In this document: piece after piece, positions 1-8,914 of the stretch | How positions within the stretch are numbered: the first letter of the stretch is position 1 | Layout: each line of letters opens with the position of its first letter | IMG/VR virus record: IMGVR_UViG_3300010939_000106 | Location: 1 to 51,213 of that record | Length of the DNA stretch: 51,213 nucleotides | Reading direction: 5' to 3' (one strand) | DNA from: a virus | Program-made: the position numbers and the translations under genes | Notes under the pieces: model-generated | The model's input: only the letters and a program-made list of their open reading frames with translations | Told to the model about the DNA's origin: nothing | The model's database searches: none

Positions 1-96
1 GCCCCGGAGGGCGGGCGTCTCAAGGCTGGAGTTTCACCCCAGCAATGCAAGTGCCTTACATAAACCTCCGGCCTGGGTAAAGTACAGTCCCGCTTT
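1..96. other. Left edge, no gene seen
   Basis: No convincing coding frame. It contains an inverted repeat, CCGGAGG at 4-10 and CCTCCGG at 65-71, downstream of the last minus-strand gene. This could fold as a weak transcript end but lacks a clear U-run. No copy of the tRNA-Lys 3' sequence found at the right edge is present here. Confidence 0.4.
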
Positions 97-474
97 TTAA
101 TCCCATAGCGTCCAGCCGAAGGCCCTGACGGCACGATACATCGCCTGGCGCCTGAACCACCTTACTCCAACCGACTTCATGCCGTCGAGGAACAGCAGAT
201 CGGCCTCCTCGCGGGTGAGGTTCGTCTTAGATTCATAGCACCAGTCATGCACGATAGAGGGCTGAATGTGCCGGCCGATCTGGGGGATGATCGAGCGGAC
301 AGCGCGTGGGATCGAGGCGAGATCGGTAATGAACCCAGCTTCAACACTAAACCGCACAGGATCAGACAGATGGCCTTTCCAAACGACCTCAAAGGTCTCT
401 GTAAGTTCCCATGCGCGCGAGACGGCGTGCCAGGTAAGCCGAGGCTCGGCGCTGTAGCTAACAGTCCGGGCCAT
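97..474 (-). CDS. DUF1353 family phage protein
   Basis: This 125-residue protein matches the DUF1353 pattern. An acidic N-terminal part leads to a segment around residues 47-60 reading FITDLASIPRAV, followed by a VHDWCYE stretch near residue 75 and a conserved RAVRAFGW near the C terminus. DUF1353 proteins are small phage proteins of unproven function, often found near lysis or tail genes. It is the last gene of the late minus-strand run seen here. The ATG at 474 has an upstream G-rich stretch that could serve as a ribosome site. The family call is strong; the role is unknown. Confidence 0.8.
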   Translation of the reverse strand: MARTVSYSAEPRLTWHAVSRAWELTETFEVVWKGHLSDPVRFSVEAGFITDLASIPRAVRSIIPQIGRHIQPSIVHDWCYESKTNLTREEADLLFLDGMKSVGVRWFRRQAMYRAVRAFGWTLWD

Positions 475-515
475 TGTTTAAGGCCCCCCTGAAAGCGCCG
501 CCGCGAGCTTACGGT

Positions 516-1037
516 TCATTCGCACCCCGGCGCTTGAGACAGAATGCCCGCCGGATCGTCACGAGCTTGCCTAAGCACATCTACCGTCACGAGTTCCGGG
601 TAGTTCTCAGCGAGCATCTCACGTAAGGCTGATTCGTCGCCTGCCCGCTTCAAAGCTTCGATCTCCCGTACCAAGGACGCTTGACACTCCTTCCGAATGA
701 ATTGGCGGAGCCCGTGAACTTCGCGGACATAAGCGCCGGCCGCTTCGTGCAAATAGACCGCATCCGTTATTGCATATGCTAAGCCCTGGGCGCATCCGCC
801 GAGGCCGCCGATGAGCACTAACGAGAGCAAAACGACGCCGAGGAGCTGCCCCCTCCCCCTTTGCCTTGTCCTTTGGCATGTCCGGCATTGCCGCCAGCCC
901 CGATTAGGCAAGTTCGTGACGATGACGATGTATAGGTTGTCCCCGGAATAGGGATGGCCGTGCGGGCAGTGGGTCTTGGCCGCGTTCCGCCGGCCGTTGC
1001 TCAACCCGCCGAGACGGCCGGCCTCCTGCCGGCTCAT
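516..1037 (-). CDS. Lysis-cassette protein: zinc-knuckle head plus lipobox-like segment (possible spanin)
   Basis: The 173-residue frame begins at ATG 1037, which overlaps the holin stop as ATGA. Residues 1-62 look like an HNH-type zinc module: a CPHGHPY motif and a later CRTC pair among many basic residues. Residues 63-82 are a hydrophobic run ending in LGGC, as in a lipobox or a single transmembrane anchor. The remainder is a charged, helical tail. Position directly after the holin suggests a spanin (i- or o-type), but the zinc part does not belong to that family. It may be a fusion, or the lipoprotein may start internally; I found no good internal start. Function is unproven. Confidence 0.5.
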   Translation of the reverse strand: MSRQEAGRLGGLSNGRRNAAKTHCPHGHPYSGDNLYIVIVTNLPNRGWRQCRTCQRTRQRGRGQLLGVVLLSLVLIGGLGGCAQGLAYAITDAVYLHEAAGAYVREVHGLRQFIRKECQASLVREIEALKRAGDESALREMLAENYPELVTVDVLRQARDDPAGILSQAPGCE

Positions 1038-1240
1038 TCGATGCCCTGCCTGGTGATGAGGCGCAGGACGATGTTCACGCCAGCCAGCACGGCTGCCACG
1101 ATCTCGGCCTGGGTCTCCGGCGTGAGCCCGAGATCGACGCCGGCGATTACGGCTACCGTTGCAGCAAAAGCCACGAGATTCGCCCAGATGGTTTTCGAGA
1201 CGTACCAGGGTTTCGATGACTGTGTAATTGTCGGGTCCAT
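1034..1240 (-). CDS. Putative holin
   Basis: A 68-residue protein with two predicted membrane helices, about residues 18-34 and 45-62, joined by a short acidic turn, and a charged C terminus. Size, topology and position immediately after the lytic enzyme (3-base gap) fit a small class II-like holin that would form inner-membrane lesions to release the endolysin. Its stop overlaps the next start as ATGA, so the lysis genes are translationally coupled. No family signature is visible beyond topology, so the call rests on context. Confidence 0.6.
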   Translation of the reverse strand: MDPTITQSSKPWYVSKTIWANLVAFAATVAVIAGVDLGLTPETQAEIVAAVLAGVNIVLRLITRQGIE

Positions 1241-1243
1241 GAT

Positions 1244-1771
1244 CTACTCCTTCACATATCTGCGGTAGTTGCTGATAAAGTCCCTGATCTTTTCCGGGTC
1301 GTTCTCTGTTTGGTAAAATTGTCCCCAATAACGAGCCATTCCTTCTATGTCATCGGCTTCCGGCAATGGCTCCGGGCGGCGCCAATAGATCAGCCGGCAG
1401 ACAGCGGCCGCGTAAGGCAGGTTGCCGATAAGCTCCGTGTCAACTGGCCCATCTATCGCCAGCCACCTGATCGTGGACAAATCAGTAAGCGCGGCCCTTA
1501 ACGGCACTCGAAAGTGGAGGTAACTTCGCCACAGGTCCTCATGCGTCGATGGCTGGATCTGGAACAGCCCGCGGCCGGCCTGCTCGTGGACCAGGCGAAC
1601 GCCGTTCGCTTGTCGCTGCCAGAGGTATTTCAGCCCGCCCGATTCATGGATCCCGGTTCCGACCACCAGGGTCTCTGCCGCCGGGCTCCACAGGCGTGGC
1701 TCATCAGTCTCGCTGGCAAGGAGCTGCAACGCCGGCCGGACCACGAGCTCGCGGAAGTCGCCTACGTCCAT
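1244..1771 (-). CDS. Putative endolysin, lytic-transglycosylase-like
   Basis: A 175-residue protein with an SLT/goose-lysozyme style active-site signature: IHESGG at residues 41-46, with E43 the likely catalytic glutamate, and GLFQIQP at 68-74, the usual GLxQ motif that follows it. It has no signal peptide, so it would need the adjacent holin to reach peptidoglycan. It lies in a compact cassette with a secreted protein, a small membrane protein, the holin and a possible spanin. A copy of the GCGAACG-N-CGTTCGC palindrome lies inside the gene at 1595-1609. The family assignment is by motif only. Confidence 0.65.
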   Translation of the reverse strand: MDVGDFRELVVRPALQLLASETDEPRLWSPAAETLVVGTGIHESGGLKYLWQRQANGVRLVHEQAGRGLFQIQPSTHEDLWRSYLHFRVPLRAALTDLSTIRWLAIDGPVDTELIGNLPYAAAVCRLIYWRRPEPLPEADDIEGMARYWGQFYQTENDPEKIRDFISNYRRYVKE

Positions 1772-1778
1772 GACCCGC

Positions 1779-2036
1779 TCATTGCCCGCTCCGCCCGGTC
1801 GCGATCGCCCAGATTGCCGCCGCCACGCCGACGACCACCATGGTTATCAGGACGAGGATGGCCTTGACCCGGATCTTGCGCTCCAGGATCCGGCGGCCGC
1901 GCACCCAGGCGAAGTCCTGCTGCACCTCGATGATCGGGTCGGGCCCGGACATATCGACCCCGAGCTTGGTGAAGGTTTCCTCGACGGCGTACCTGGCCGC
2001 CTCGCGGGCGATGAGTTTGACCTCCTGCTCGGTCAT
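1779..2036 (-). CDS. Small C-terminally anchored membrane protein
   Basis: The start at ATG 2036 overlaps the previous stop as ATGA. The 85-residue product has an amphipathic helical N-terminal half and one strong membrane helix at about residues 60-80. Similar tail-anchored small proteins are common beside endolysin genes in phages, and a role in lysis (holin partner or antiholin) is possible. I do not recognise a named family with certainty. Confidence 0.6.
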   Translation of the reverse strand: MTEQEVKLIAREAARYAVEETFTKLGVDMSGPDPIIEVQQDFAWVRGRRILERKIRVKAILVLITMVVVGVAAAIWAIATGRSGQ

Positions 2037-2422
2037 GCCGGGGTCTCCGGTGATGGCAAGGTTATGTCCGGGTAGGCGCACCTGAATCGCTCGACCGAGA
2101 TGAGCGACCGTCCCACGTAGCAGCCTTCCTGGAATCCGTGGAACAGGACGCCCGGCTTGCCGGGCCGGAAGAACAGCACCACCTCGTCGGCCTCGAGGTC
2201 CGTCTCCGACGGGATGGCATTGTAGAAATCCATGAACGCGCGTGCTTCGTCGTCTCGGAAATAGCCAATGGTCTCGTTCGTGTCGAGCAGATCCGGCACC
2301 AGGATCTCGGCTCTAAGGCAGGGACCTACGTGATCGGGCCCATGCCACGCTTGCGCGGGCATCGGCCACAAAAACGCCGCCACAAGGGCGGCGGCCATGA
2401 GGCAACCAAGTAGTCGAGACAT
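2033..2422 (-). CDS. Secreted small protein of unknown function
   Basis: This 129-residue product begins with a clear Sec signal peptide: basic start, hydrophobic core over residues 6-20, and a cleavage-type AQA at 23-25. The mature part is acidic, with two cysteines about 60 residues apart that could form a periplasmic disulfide. AAGGA about 8 bases upstream of the ATG supports this start. It sits between the tail-fibre genes and the lysis genes, so a periplasmic role during lysis or superinfection control is possible. No family is recognised. Confidence 0.6.
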   Translation of the reverse strand: MSRLLGCLMAAALVAAFLWPMPAQAWHGPDHVGPCLRAEILVPDLLDTNETIGYFRDDEARAFMDFYNAIPSETDLEADEVVLFFRPGKPGVLFHGFQEGCYVGRSLISVERFRCAYPDITLPSPETPA

Positions 2423-2467
2423 TGTCTCGTTCCTTTCGTCGCTCGAAGCCTTCAGCTATCAGTTTTC

Positions 2468-2506
2468 AGCCGTCAGCTTGCTGAATGCTTTTTGTGGCTG
2501 ACGGCT
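2468..2506. repeat. Inverted pair of the GCTGACG repeat
   Basis: AGCCGTCAGC at 2468-2477 and GCTGACGGCT at 2497-2506 form perfect 10-bp arms around a 19-base loop, between the tail-fibre accessory gene and the secreted-protein gene. The arm sequence is the same heptamer family found at 12219, 29979, 32531 and 32871. It could fold as a hairpin at a gene boundary. Confidence 0.7.
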
Positions 2507-2510
2507 ATAA

Positions 2511-2828
2511 TCAGACCGGCCTTCCTGCGACCCGGCCGGCGCTGGTTTGGCCCAGCAGAGCCTCCCCCAGCTTCCTGACGGGACTGCCGGGCGGTTCGTC
2601 CTTGATGGCATTTGCAATGGCCGCCACCAATTCGGCGTGGGGGTCAATCGGCGGCGGCAGAACGGCGAAGTCTGCAGTCCACTGCACAATCTGCGCCGCT
2701 GTGGGCTTAGAACCAAGCTGGGCCACGGGCCAGTCGAATATCTCCATTCCGCCCTGGCCGTCCTCACGTGTGCGGATACCTGAAGCGAGATTAAATTTCC
2801 ACGCAAGAACTTCTGCTAAACTACTCAT
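2511..2828 (-). CDS. Tail-fibre-adjacent protein
   Basis: A 105-residue acidic protein whose ATG overlaps the tail-fibre stop as ATGA, so it is translated with the fibre. The N-terminal half includes a WKFNLASGIRT segment and an EIFDWPV segment. The middle resembles small host-interaction or assembly proteins encoded after fibres, but no definite family is recognised. Gene order suggests a fibre chaperone or fibre-associated protein. Confidence 0.5.
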   Translation of the reverse strand: MSSLAEVLAWKFNLASGIRTREDGQGGMEIFDWPVAQLGSKPTAAQIVQWTADFAVLPPPIDPHAELVAAIANAIKDEPPGSPVRKLGEALLGQTSAGRVAGRPV

Positions 2829-4390
2829 GGCTCAATCTCCGTGATAACTATGCTTGACGCCGCGATGCCACCGAACCTTCGTGTCCCAGCCGATCCATTG
2901 AACGTCATCGTGCCTGCGATGTCCGAGCCGCCTCTTACCCTGAATGTCGTCGCTGACACCGTACCTGCCGCCATGATGTGCGTGAACGCGATCATTGTTG
3001 CTTCATTAGTTCCCGCCTTAGTGTCAGATACGGCGGCTAGAGCATCGGCGACAGAGTCTTGAAAGAGGGCGGCGTGAATCGGAGTAGAACCTGGCTCAGA
3101 GTTTGCGAGCCATATGGTGACCTCTATTATTAGCCTATTGCTTGCACTCGCAGGAGTAATGCTGAGGGTCATATACTCGTCGCCTTCGGTGTTCTGGGGG
3201 ATCGTGTCGTCGCTCGGTATCGTTGTCGTGCCCGTGGCGACTACCCCAGTCTCGATCGAGACAATCTGCTTAACGACGCCGGCTGCTGTTACACCCATCG
3301 CCCCAAGCGAGCGCCAACTGGTCCCCTCGGTCCAGATCAGCGTCCACTCGTTCTGGGCAAGCGTCATGGTGGCGCTGCCGTCGATGGTCTCGGCTCCCGC
3401 CGGGTCGATGGTCAGCGTGCCCGCGCCGATGTTCTTGATGAAGGCAACGAAGCCTGCGCCCAGGGTCGCCGCGGCGGTCAGGTCGAAGGTGATCGCGCTC
3501 CCCAGATTGGCGATGAGCATGGTGCCCACGTCAGCCGCGACCACGGTGTAGGGAGTGGCGGTCTTGATCGCTTGGGGCAGGCGTGAGAGCCGCGTCTGCG
3601 CCCCTAACGGCAATTCAGCATCGGCGGTGCCGATCAAGACGTATTTCGGGTTCTCGGCGTCGCTGGTATCGAGGATTGCCACCTTGTCGCCGGTGGCCCC
3701 GGCGACCGTCGGCTCGGTGCCGGCGAACACCCCATCGGCACCGGCCGGTCCAGTCGCTCCAGTCGTGCCTGTAAGGTCAGCGACCGGTGTGCCCCAGACC
3801 CCCGCTGACTTCGGTCCGTAAACCTCGTCCGTTGCCGTGTCGAGATACATATCGCCGTCGATGCCGAGGCTCGCTGCCGGCGCGCCTGAGCCGGTCAGCC
3901 ATTGCACTGCGTCGGCGTTCTCAAGGGCGTCCGCAGCGCTGTTCCAACGCAGGTGCTTGAGCGCCGAGGGATCGGGAACGGTGAGCCCTGTCTGCGCCGA
4001 GGTCGCCTTGACCGTGATCGCCCGGTCGATCTGTTCCTGAAGTTGCTGGTCGGCCATCGTGCCGCGATCCAGCGCATCCTCATGGGCCTGCGCCGGAAAC
4101 TTCCCGCCTTCGGGGTAGTCGGTCCCCTGCGTCAAGGGGACCACGCGCTTGATAACAAGCGTCTCGCCACTGGCCGGCGCCGTGGTCGCCGTCAAAGTGC
4201 CGCCAGAGGGGTCGCCGGCACCCGTCAGGGTATAATCGGTGCCCTCCACCCAGGTCGTCTCGACATCGTTCGCGTCCCGCAGGATCGCCGTGATGTCGGC
4301 GTTGGCGAGGAACAGGAACGGCACCGAGAAGGCAGTCGTCGAGCCGTCGCCGGCGTAGGAGACTTTGTTAGCCGCAGAAGGAACGGTCAT
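2825..4390 (-). CDS. Tail fibre protein
   Basis: A 521-residue protein. Residues 1-130 resemble the T7 gp17-type N-terminal anchor that attaches fibres to the tail tube: a beta-rich start, a TWVEGTDYTLT stretch, and an AHEDALDR helix followed by a short coiled coil. Residues near 208-220 contain a short collagen-like run, GATGPAGADG. The remainder is Gly/Thr/Ala-rich, beta-type sequence typical of a fibre shaft and tip. The start has GGAG 7 bases upstream, just after a strong terminator hairpin at 4405-4431, so fibre output may be reduced by read-through. Receptor specificity cannot be read from the sequence. Confidence 0.85.
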   Translation of the reverse strand: MTVPSAANKVSYAGDGSTTAFSVPFLFLANADITAILRDANDVETTWVEGTDYTLTGAGDPSGGTLTATTAPASGETLVIKRVVPLTQGTDYPEGGKFPAQAHEDALDRGTMADQQLQEQIDRAITVKATSAQTGLTVPDPSALKHLRWNSAADALENADAVQWLTGSGAPAASLGIDGDMYLDTATDEVYGPKSAGVWGTPVADLTGTTGATGPAGADGVFAGTEPTVAGATGDKVAILDTSDAENPKYVLIGTADAELPLGAQTRLSRLPQAIKTATPYTVVAADVGTMLIANLGSAITFDLTAAATLGAGFVAFIKNIGAGTLTIDPAGAETIDGSATMTLAQNEWTLIWTEGTSWRSLGAMGVTAAGVVKQIVSIETGVVATGTTTIPSDDTIPQNTEGDEYMTLSITPASASNRLIIEVTIWLANSEPGSTPIHAALFQDSVADALAAVSDTKAGTNEATMIAFTHIMAAGTVSATTFRVRGGSDIAGTMTFNGSAGTRRFGGIAASSIVITEIEP

Positions 4391-4404
4391 CTGGTCACTC
4401 CATC

Positions 4405-4431
4405 AAAAAACCCGCCGAAGCGAGGTTTTTT
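4405..4431. terminator. Rho-independent terminator upstream of the tail fibre
   Basis: Six A's, CC, a GC-rich stem with a 4-base loop, then GG and six T's make a symmetric hairpin with U-runs on both strands. On the minus strand it follows the last large internal virion gene and precedes the fibre start by about 14 bases. Confidence 0.75.
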
Positions 4432-4445
4432 CAGATTGCTTGCGA

Positions 4446-6947
4446 TCAACGCCCGAACGGGGCCGGCAGCGCCGGGGGCCGCTCCGGCGGGAAGCCCGTG
4501 CCGGGCAGGGAGTAGTATCCCTGGCCGCGCCTTGCGGCGAGGCTCCTCAAGCGCCGCGCCCGCCGCCGAGCCTGGTTCGGATCGACCATCTCGCGGAGCT
4601 GGTCGGTAACCAGCCTGTCCTTCGCCAGCCGCAGATACCAAAGCGAGGTCCCCGGCAGCAGGAAACGGTCGAAGAATTCAACGAACTCCGGCAGGACCTT
4701 CGCGCCCTGCCCCTTGACCACGCGCTGCACGCCGCCGACGGTAAGCGCCACAGTGCGGTTGGCGAAATCCCAGGCCGGGCCGGCCAACAGATTGAGGGCT
4801 CCGCGCCCGTAACCGGTCACGTCCTGGAACAGCGTGTCGCCCCAGATCCCGAGCGCGCCGCCTTTGAGCATCCCCCTGATCCATGTCTCGGGATCGTCGA
4901 GCGCCGCCGGATCGCGGCCGAAGGTCATCTGCTGCAGCTCGTACCCCAGCGTTCCCAGGACCGTGGTGTAGATCATCACCTTGGCCATGTAGGCCCCTTT
5001 CTGAAATGGCGTGCGCCGCGGCGCGAACATGGCCCGCATCATATGGGTGTGAATGATGAGCGCGGGGAACCGCTTGTACATCCCGAAGAACCGGAACAGC
5101 TCCCCCTCCGGCGTTCCCTTCTTCGTCCCGACGGTCAACAACGCCTCGACCCGGGCGTTCGTGGTCGGCACCGCGAACTGCTGCTCCTGGATCACCATGG
5201 CCTTGACCTTCTGGGCGACCCTGATCGCGCGCCCGCGATCCACGCCCTTGATGTCGAGTATCCGCGAGGGGTGGAACCAGCCCTGGCCACGCCACTGGAA
5301 CAGCTCGGCCCGGCCCATGAGCTTCCAGTCCTCGGCCGTGATCCCGTAGCGCGTCAGCAGGTCGTGGAACGCCTTGTCGGTTCGCGCCAGGTCGTCGAAC
5401 GGACGGGCGAGCTTGTCGGCGAGCTCGCCGTGGAGCATCAAGGCGAAGCCCCGGCGCCCGGCGTTGGTCATCTGGGTCAGGCCCGAGGCGCGCAGGATGA
5501 AGTCGGCGTAGCGGCCCGTGGCGTTACCGCGGTTGAAGGAGTCTACGAACCGGGCCCCGGCCGCGACGTTCCCGACCATGTCGTCGATCACGATGCCCTG
5601 GCGGGTCATGTTGACGTTGATCTCGCCCCCTTTGATGGCGTCCAGGTAAAACTTCATCGCCTTGACCCCGCTGAGCCCGTTGAATTCCGCCGTCGCCTTG
5701 GTGAAGCCAGGGTCGGAAAGGGCCGAGAGCGAGGCGCTGCCCAGTTGCTGGCCGACCAGGAGCGAACGGATATTCTGCGCCACCCCCGCGAGGGATCGGC
5801 TCTCTATCCCGTCCCCACCCGAGGCGATGCGGTACTGGGCCTGAATCTGGCTTCGCTTGAACACGCCCACCCGGCGCTTCTTCAGCACGTCGTCGATGAC
5901 CCGCATGGCGTGATCCGGGTTCGGCCCGTATATCTCCATGGTCGCGATGTCGCGCGCCTGGCGGTCGAGGTGGTGCATCAGGGTCGAGAACGGGGCCTCG
6001 CGGCCGTACTTCCGGTTGTAGGCGAGCCAGCTGTCGGCGTCCTTGAAGAACAGCACCCGGGGCAGGGTCCGCCGGTTGCCGAGCTTGAGCCCCCCCGGCG
6101 CGCCCGGCTCGATCTTGTTCAACCCGTCGGTCGCGAGCGTCTCCCACACCTCGCGCAGTATCAGCTCCTTCCTCAGCCCGACGGCGATGTCGTCGGTCTC
6201 GAAATCGACCACTTCGACCCACCTCCCCGCGTCGGCGATCCAGGCGTCGCGGTCGGCGTCGGTGCTTTTCCTGACCATGCCGAGGCTCCGCGGTTTCCGC
6301 CTGCCGCCGGCGGCGAGCGCGATGCCCACATGGTCATGGACCGGATTGGGCAGGAGCCAGGGACGGTTGGGGAAGCGCTCGCTCAGCTCCGGGACGATGG
6401 CCCCCGCCAACCGCAGCTTCGCGACTCCCGTCTCGCTCGCCGCGAACCAGCCGGCGGCGAAGCCTTCCGATTCGTCCCCGGTCTTCTCGCCGAAGATCGC
6501 CCGGATCAGGTTTTCCTCCCCTTCCAGGTCGCGCTTCAATCCGGCGGCCTTGATTCGGAATTTGAAGATGGCCTCGGCCATGACCTCCTGGGCGTCGCCG
6601 AGGTGGATGGTGCGCAGCGTCTCCAGGTTCGGCACGTCGTTCATGCTGTGGTGGATGTCGAAGCCGGTCTGGGCCTGGATGCCGTTGCCCAGGCCTTTCG
6701 GATGGCGCTCCGCGAGGTTGAGCACGGCCGCCAAGCGCTGGATCTGCAAGAGACCCTGATACTTGTGTTCGAGCGCCCGCCGCTTGAGGAGCTTCGCGGT
6801 CCTGATGTCGGCGGCCTTCACCGCCGCACCGGTCTCGGCGCCGAAGTTCAGGCGTTCCTGGCCCAGGATGAGGTCGCGCAATCTCAGCGCCTCCTCGGCC
6901 TCCGCCCCGGTGAGCCCCTTCGCTCGAAAACACTTCCTCACGCTCAT
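4446..6947 (-). CDS. Large internal virion (DNA ejection) protein, gp16-like
   Basis: An 833-residue protein at the position of T7 gp16. It is mostly helical and charged, with amphipathic and weakly hydrophobic segments in the last third (about residues 640-760) that could insert in membranes during ejection. No lysozyme or transglycosylase signature is visible at the N terminus, unlike T7 gp16. It overlaps the upstream 656-residue gene by 4 bases. Together with the upstream 656- and 746-residue proteins it probably forms the ejectosome that carries DNA across the envelope. Assignment is by gene order, size and composition, not by a catalytic motif. Confidence 0.65.
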   Translation of the reverse strand: MSVRKCFRAKGLTGAEAEEALRLRDLILGQERLNFGAETGAAVKAADIRTAKLLKRRALEHKYQGLLQIQRLAAVLNLAERHPKGLGNGIQAQTGFDIHHSMNDVPNLETLRTIHLGDAQEVMAEAIFKFRIKAAGLKRDLEGEENLIRAIFGEKTGDESEGFAAGWFAASETGVAKLRLAGAIVPELSERFPNRPWLLPNPVHDHVGIALAAGGRRKPRSLGMVRKSTDADRDAWIADAGRWVEVVDFETDDIAVGLRKELILREVWETLATDGLNKIEPGAPGGLKLGNRRTLPRVLFFKDADSWLAYNRKYGREAPFSTLMHHLDRQARDIATMEIYGPNPDHAMRVIDDVLKKRRVGVFKRSQIQAQYRIASGGDGIESRSLAGVAQNIRSLLVGQQLGSASLSALSDPGFTKATAEFNGLSGVKAMKFYLDAIKGGEINVNMTRQGIVIDDMVGNVAAGARFVDSFNRGNATGRYADFILRASGLTQMTNAGRRGFALMLHGELADKLARPFDDLARTDKAFHDLLTRYGITAEDWKLMGRAELFQWRGQGWFHPSRILDIKGVDRGRAIRVAQKVKAMVIQEQQFAVPTTNARVEALLTVGTKKGTPEGELFRFFGMYKRFPALIIHTHMMRAMFAPRRTPFQKGAYMAKVMIYTTVLGTLGYELQQMTFGRDPAALDDPETWIRGMLKGGALGIWGDTLFQDVTGYGRGALNLLAGPAWDFANRTVALTVGGVQRVVKGQGAKVLPEFVEFFDRFLLPGTSLWYLRLAKDRLVTDQLREMVDPNQARRRARRLRSLAARRGQGYYSLPGTGFPPERPPALPAPFGR

Positions 6948-8914
6948 AATGCGATCCCCACACAGGCGAAAAAGGCGTCCACGATCTTATCCTTTTCCTT
7001 TTGCAGTTCGAAGAACTTCCTGGCCGTGACGATGCGGCCGTCCGGCAGCGGTATCTCCAGGGTGTCGAGATCGACCTCGATCGCCTCCCGCCCGCCGATG
7101 CCGATTTCGTCGGCCTGGGCCATCAAATCCTCCAGCTCGCGGATCCGTGCCGGGATGTTATCGGCCATTTCCCCGACCGCGCGGGCCGCCTTGAGCGGGT
7201 CGCCCTCGAGCCCGGCCAACTCGTCGATCGCCGGTGCCGCCCGCGCCGCCGCGTCCAGCCTTTGCCGGACCTCGGCGTTGCTCATCGCTTTGAGGTCGAT
7301 ACCGAGCTCATCCAGTTCCCTGCCGAACTCTTCAAGGATTTCCTCATGGACCACGAGCGGCTCGTCACGAGGACGAATGAGCGGCCGCCTGCCCGCGAAC
7401 TCATCACCCATGGCCTCGAACAGTTCCGAGATGAGCGGCCGCTCGCGGAAGAATCCGGCCTCAAATGCCTGCAGCCCCACTTCATCGGCGGGCAACCCGG
7501 CTTTCTTTTTAACCAGACCCTTCGCTGTTTTGGGGGTCATGTCCCGCGCCGCGAGTTCGCCGCTCTCGTCCCTCACGCCGCCGATCCTTTTCACAAAGGC
7601 GTTCAGCGTTTGGGGTTTCTTGGCAAATTTGCCGCCCGGTGCCCGCCCTGTCCGCAATTCGTTCAACAGCCTGTCGAGCTCGTCCTCGGGCTCGGTCTTG
7701 GCTTCCCGCGCCAATCGTCTGGCTTCATCGACGATATCGATCTGCCGGCGCGCCGCGACGTCGAACAGGCCCTCGTCCGCCGCGAGCTGCCCCTTCTTGG
7801 CCCTGAGCGGCGCCGCGATCCCGCGTTCCGCCAACTCCCGCTCGCTGATCCGCTCCGCCCCCGGGATGACGCGCTGGGCTCCGGCCTCGGTCCGCTCGAT
7901 GATCGACTCGTGCGGGAGATCGACCGGCCGCCCGGCTTTCGCGGCCTCCTCCGCCGCCGCCAGGTTCTCCAGATGCTCGCCCACGGCATCGGGGTCACGG
8001 CTCTTGAACGGCGCGGTCCTCTCCGCCTCCCGCACCTCCTTGAGCACGTCCAGGGCATCGCGCTGGTCCGGCGTCAGTTGCTCGCGCTTGGCGTCAAGCC
8101 CATCGAGCACTTGGTCGATCACCTTGGCGTCACCGCGCCGGAACTTCCTGAACGCCGCCGCGCCGAGCTTGAACACACCGAATCCAAGGCCGCCGAACAG
8201 CCCGCCGAAAACGCCGGCCGAGATGACCTTTTCCGCCGCGAGCGCCAGCGCCTCCTCGCGCGACATCCCCTGCTCCATGAGGAAGGGCACGACCTTGGTC
8301 TGAATAATCGCTTCCGAGACAAGGCCCGTCGCGCCCTCGAGGAGAATAGCCGTGCCGAGGCTTTGGAGGGCTATGGGCGCAACCGCGGTGAAAGCCAGAA
8401 CATTGATCGGGTCGGTGATGACGCCGACACCAACCGCGCCGAATTCCGCCAATGTGCTTTGGAAGCCGGGGACAACCATCGATCTGACTTCCTCGGCCCG
8501 TTCCCTGGCCTCGACAGCCTCTTCCAACACGCGGGTCTCGATTTCAAAGACCGTCAGGAAAGACTCCTCATCCGGCGTTTCGGCCAGCGTATCGTTCGCC
8601 CTCCTCACGGCCTCGTCATAGCCAAACCGCAGATCGCCGCGCTCGCTGGGTCTTTGGAGGATAAGCTCGCGGTTGCCGAGGGGATCAAATGGGTTCAGGT
8701 GGTCGCTTCGTGGCAGATCGATGCCGAGGGCCTGGGCACGGCGGAATTGGCTCGCAAGCAAATCCCCCTTGGCGCCGGCCGCCGAATCGCTCTGCTCGTT
8801 CTTGATGAACGACCCAAGGGCGGCCGTATAGAGATCGCCCGGAGTCGAGGCAAGAACGTCGCTGGTCAGCCGGTCGACGCCGCGACGGCTGTTCTCGTCG
8901 AGGAACACGGTCAT
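6944..8914 (-). CDS. Internal virion protein with central hydrophobic region
   Basis: A 656-residue protein between the gp15-like and gp16-like genes, overlapping both by 4 bases. Residues about 165-275 form a Gly/Ala-rich hydrophobic stretch with an FGGLFGGLGFG motif that could cross or line a membrane. The flanks are long charged helices. It may represent the N-terminal part of a gp16-like protein encoded separately, since the two together are close to T7 gp16 in length. No enzyme motif is seen. Confidence 0.6.
   Translation of the reverse strand: MTVFLDENSRRGVDRLTSDVLASTPGDLYTAALGSFIKNEQSDSAAGAKGDLLASQFRRAQALGIDLPRSDHLNPFDPLGNRELILQRPSERGDLRFGYDEAVRRANDTLAETPDEESFLTVFEIETRVLEEAVEARERAEEVRSMVVPGFQSTLAEFGAVGVGVITDPINVLAFTAVAPIALQSLGTAILLEGATGLVSEAIIQTKVVPFLMEQGMSREEALALAAEKVISAGVFGGLFGGLGFGVFKLGAAAFRKFRRGDAKVIDQVLDGLDAKREQLTPDQRDALDVLKEVREAERTAPFKSRDPDAVGEHLENLAAAEEAAKAGRPVDLPHESIIERTEAGAQRVIPGAERISERELAERGIAAPLRAKKGQLAADEGLFDVAARRQIDIVDEARRLAREAKTEPEDELDRLLNELRTGRAPGGKFAKKPQTLNAFVKRIGGVRDESGELAARDMTPKTAKGLVKKKAGLPADEVGLQAFEAGFFRERPLISELFEAMGDEFAGRRPLIRPRDEPLVVHEEILEEFGRELDELGIDLKAMSNAEVRQRLDAAARAAPAIDELAGLEGDPLKAARAVGEMADNIPARIRELEDLMAQADEIGIGGREAIEVDLDTLEIPLPDGRIVTARKFFELQKEKDKIVDAFFACVGIAL

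Noticed and set aside
1-96. attL
   Set aside because: No match to the tRNA-Lys core at the left edge; the prophage probably extends beyond the window.
4365-8303. A 1312-codon open frame on the plus strand opposite the internal virion genes
   Set aside because: It is the GC-rich antisense of two real genes; composition is Arg/Pro/Gly-rich with no recognisable domain, and the minus-strand genes are coupled by overlaps.
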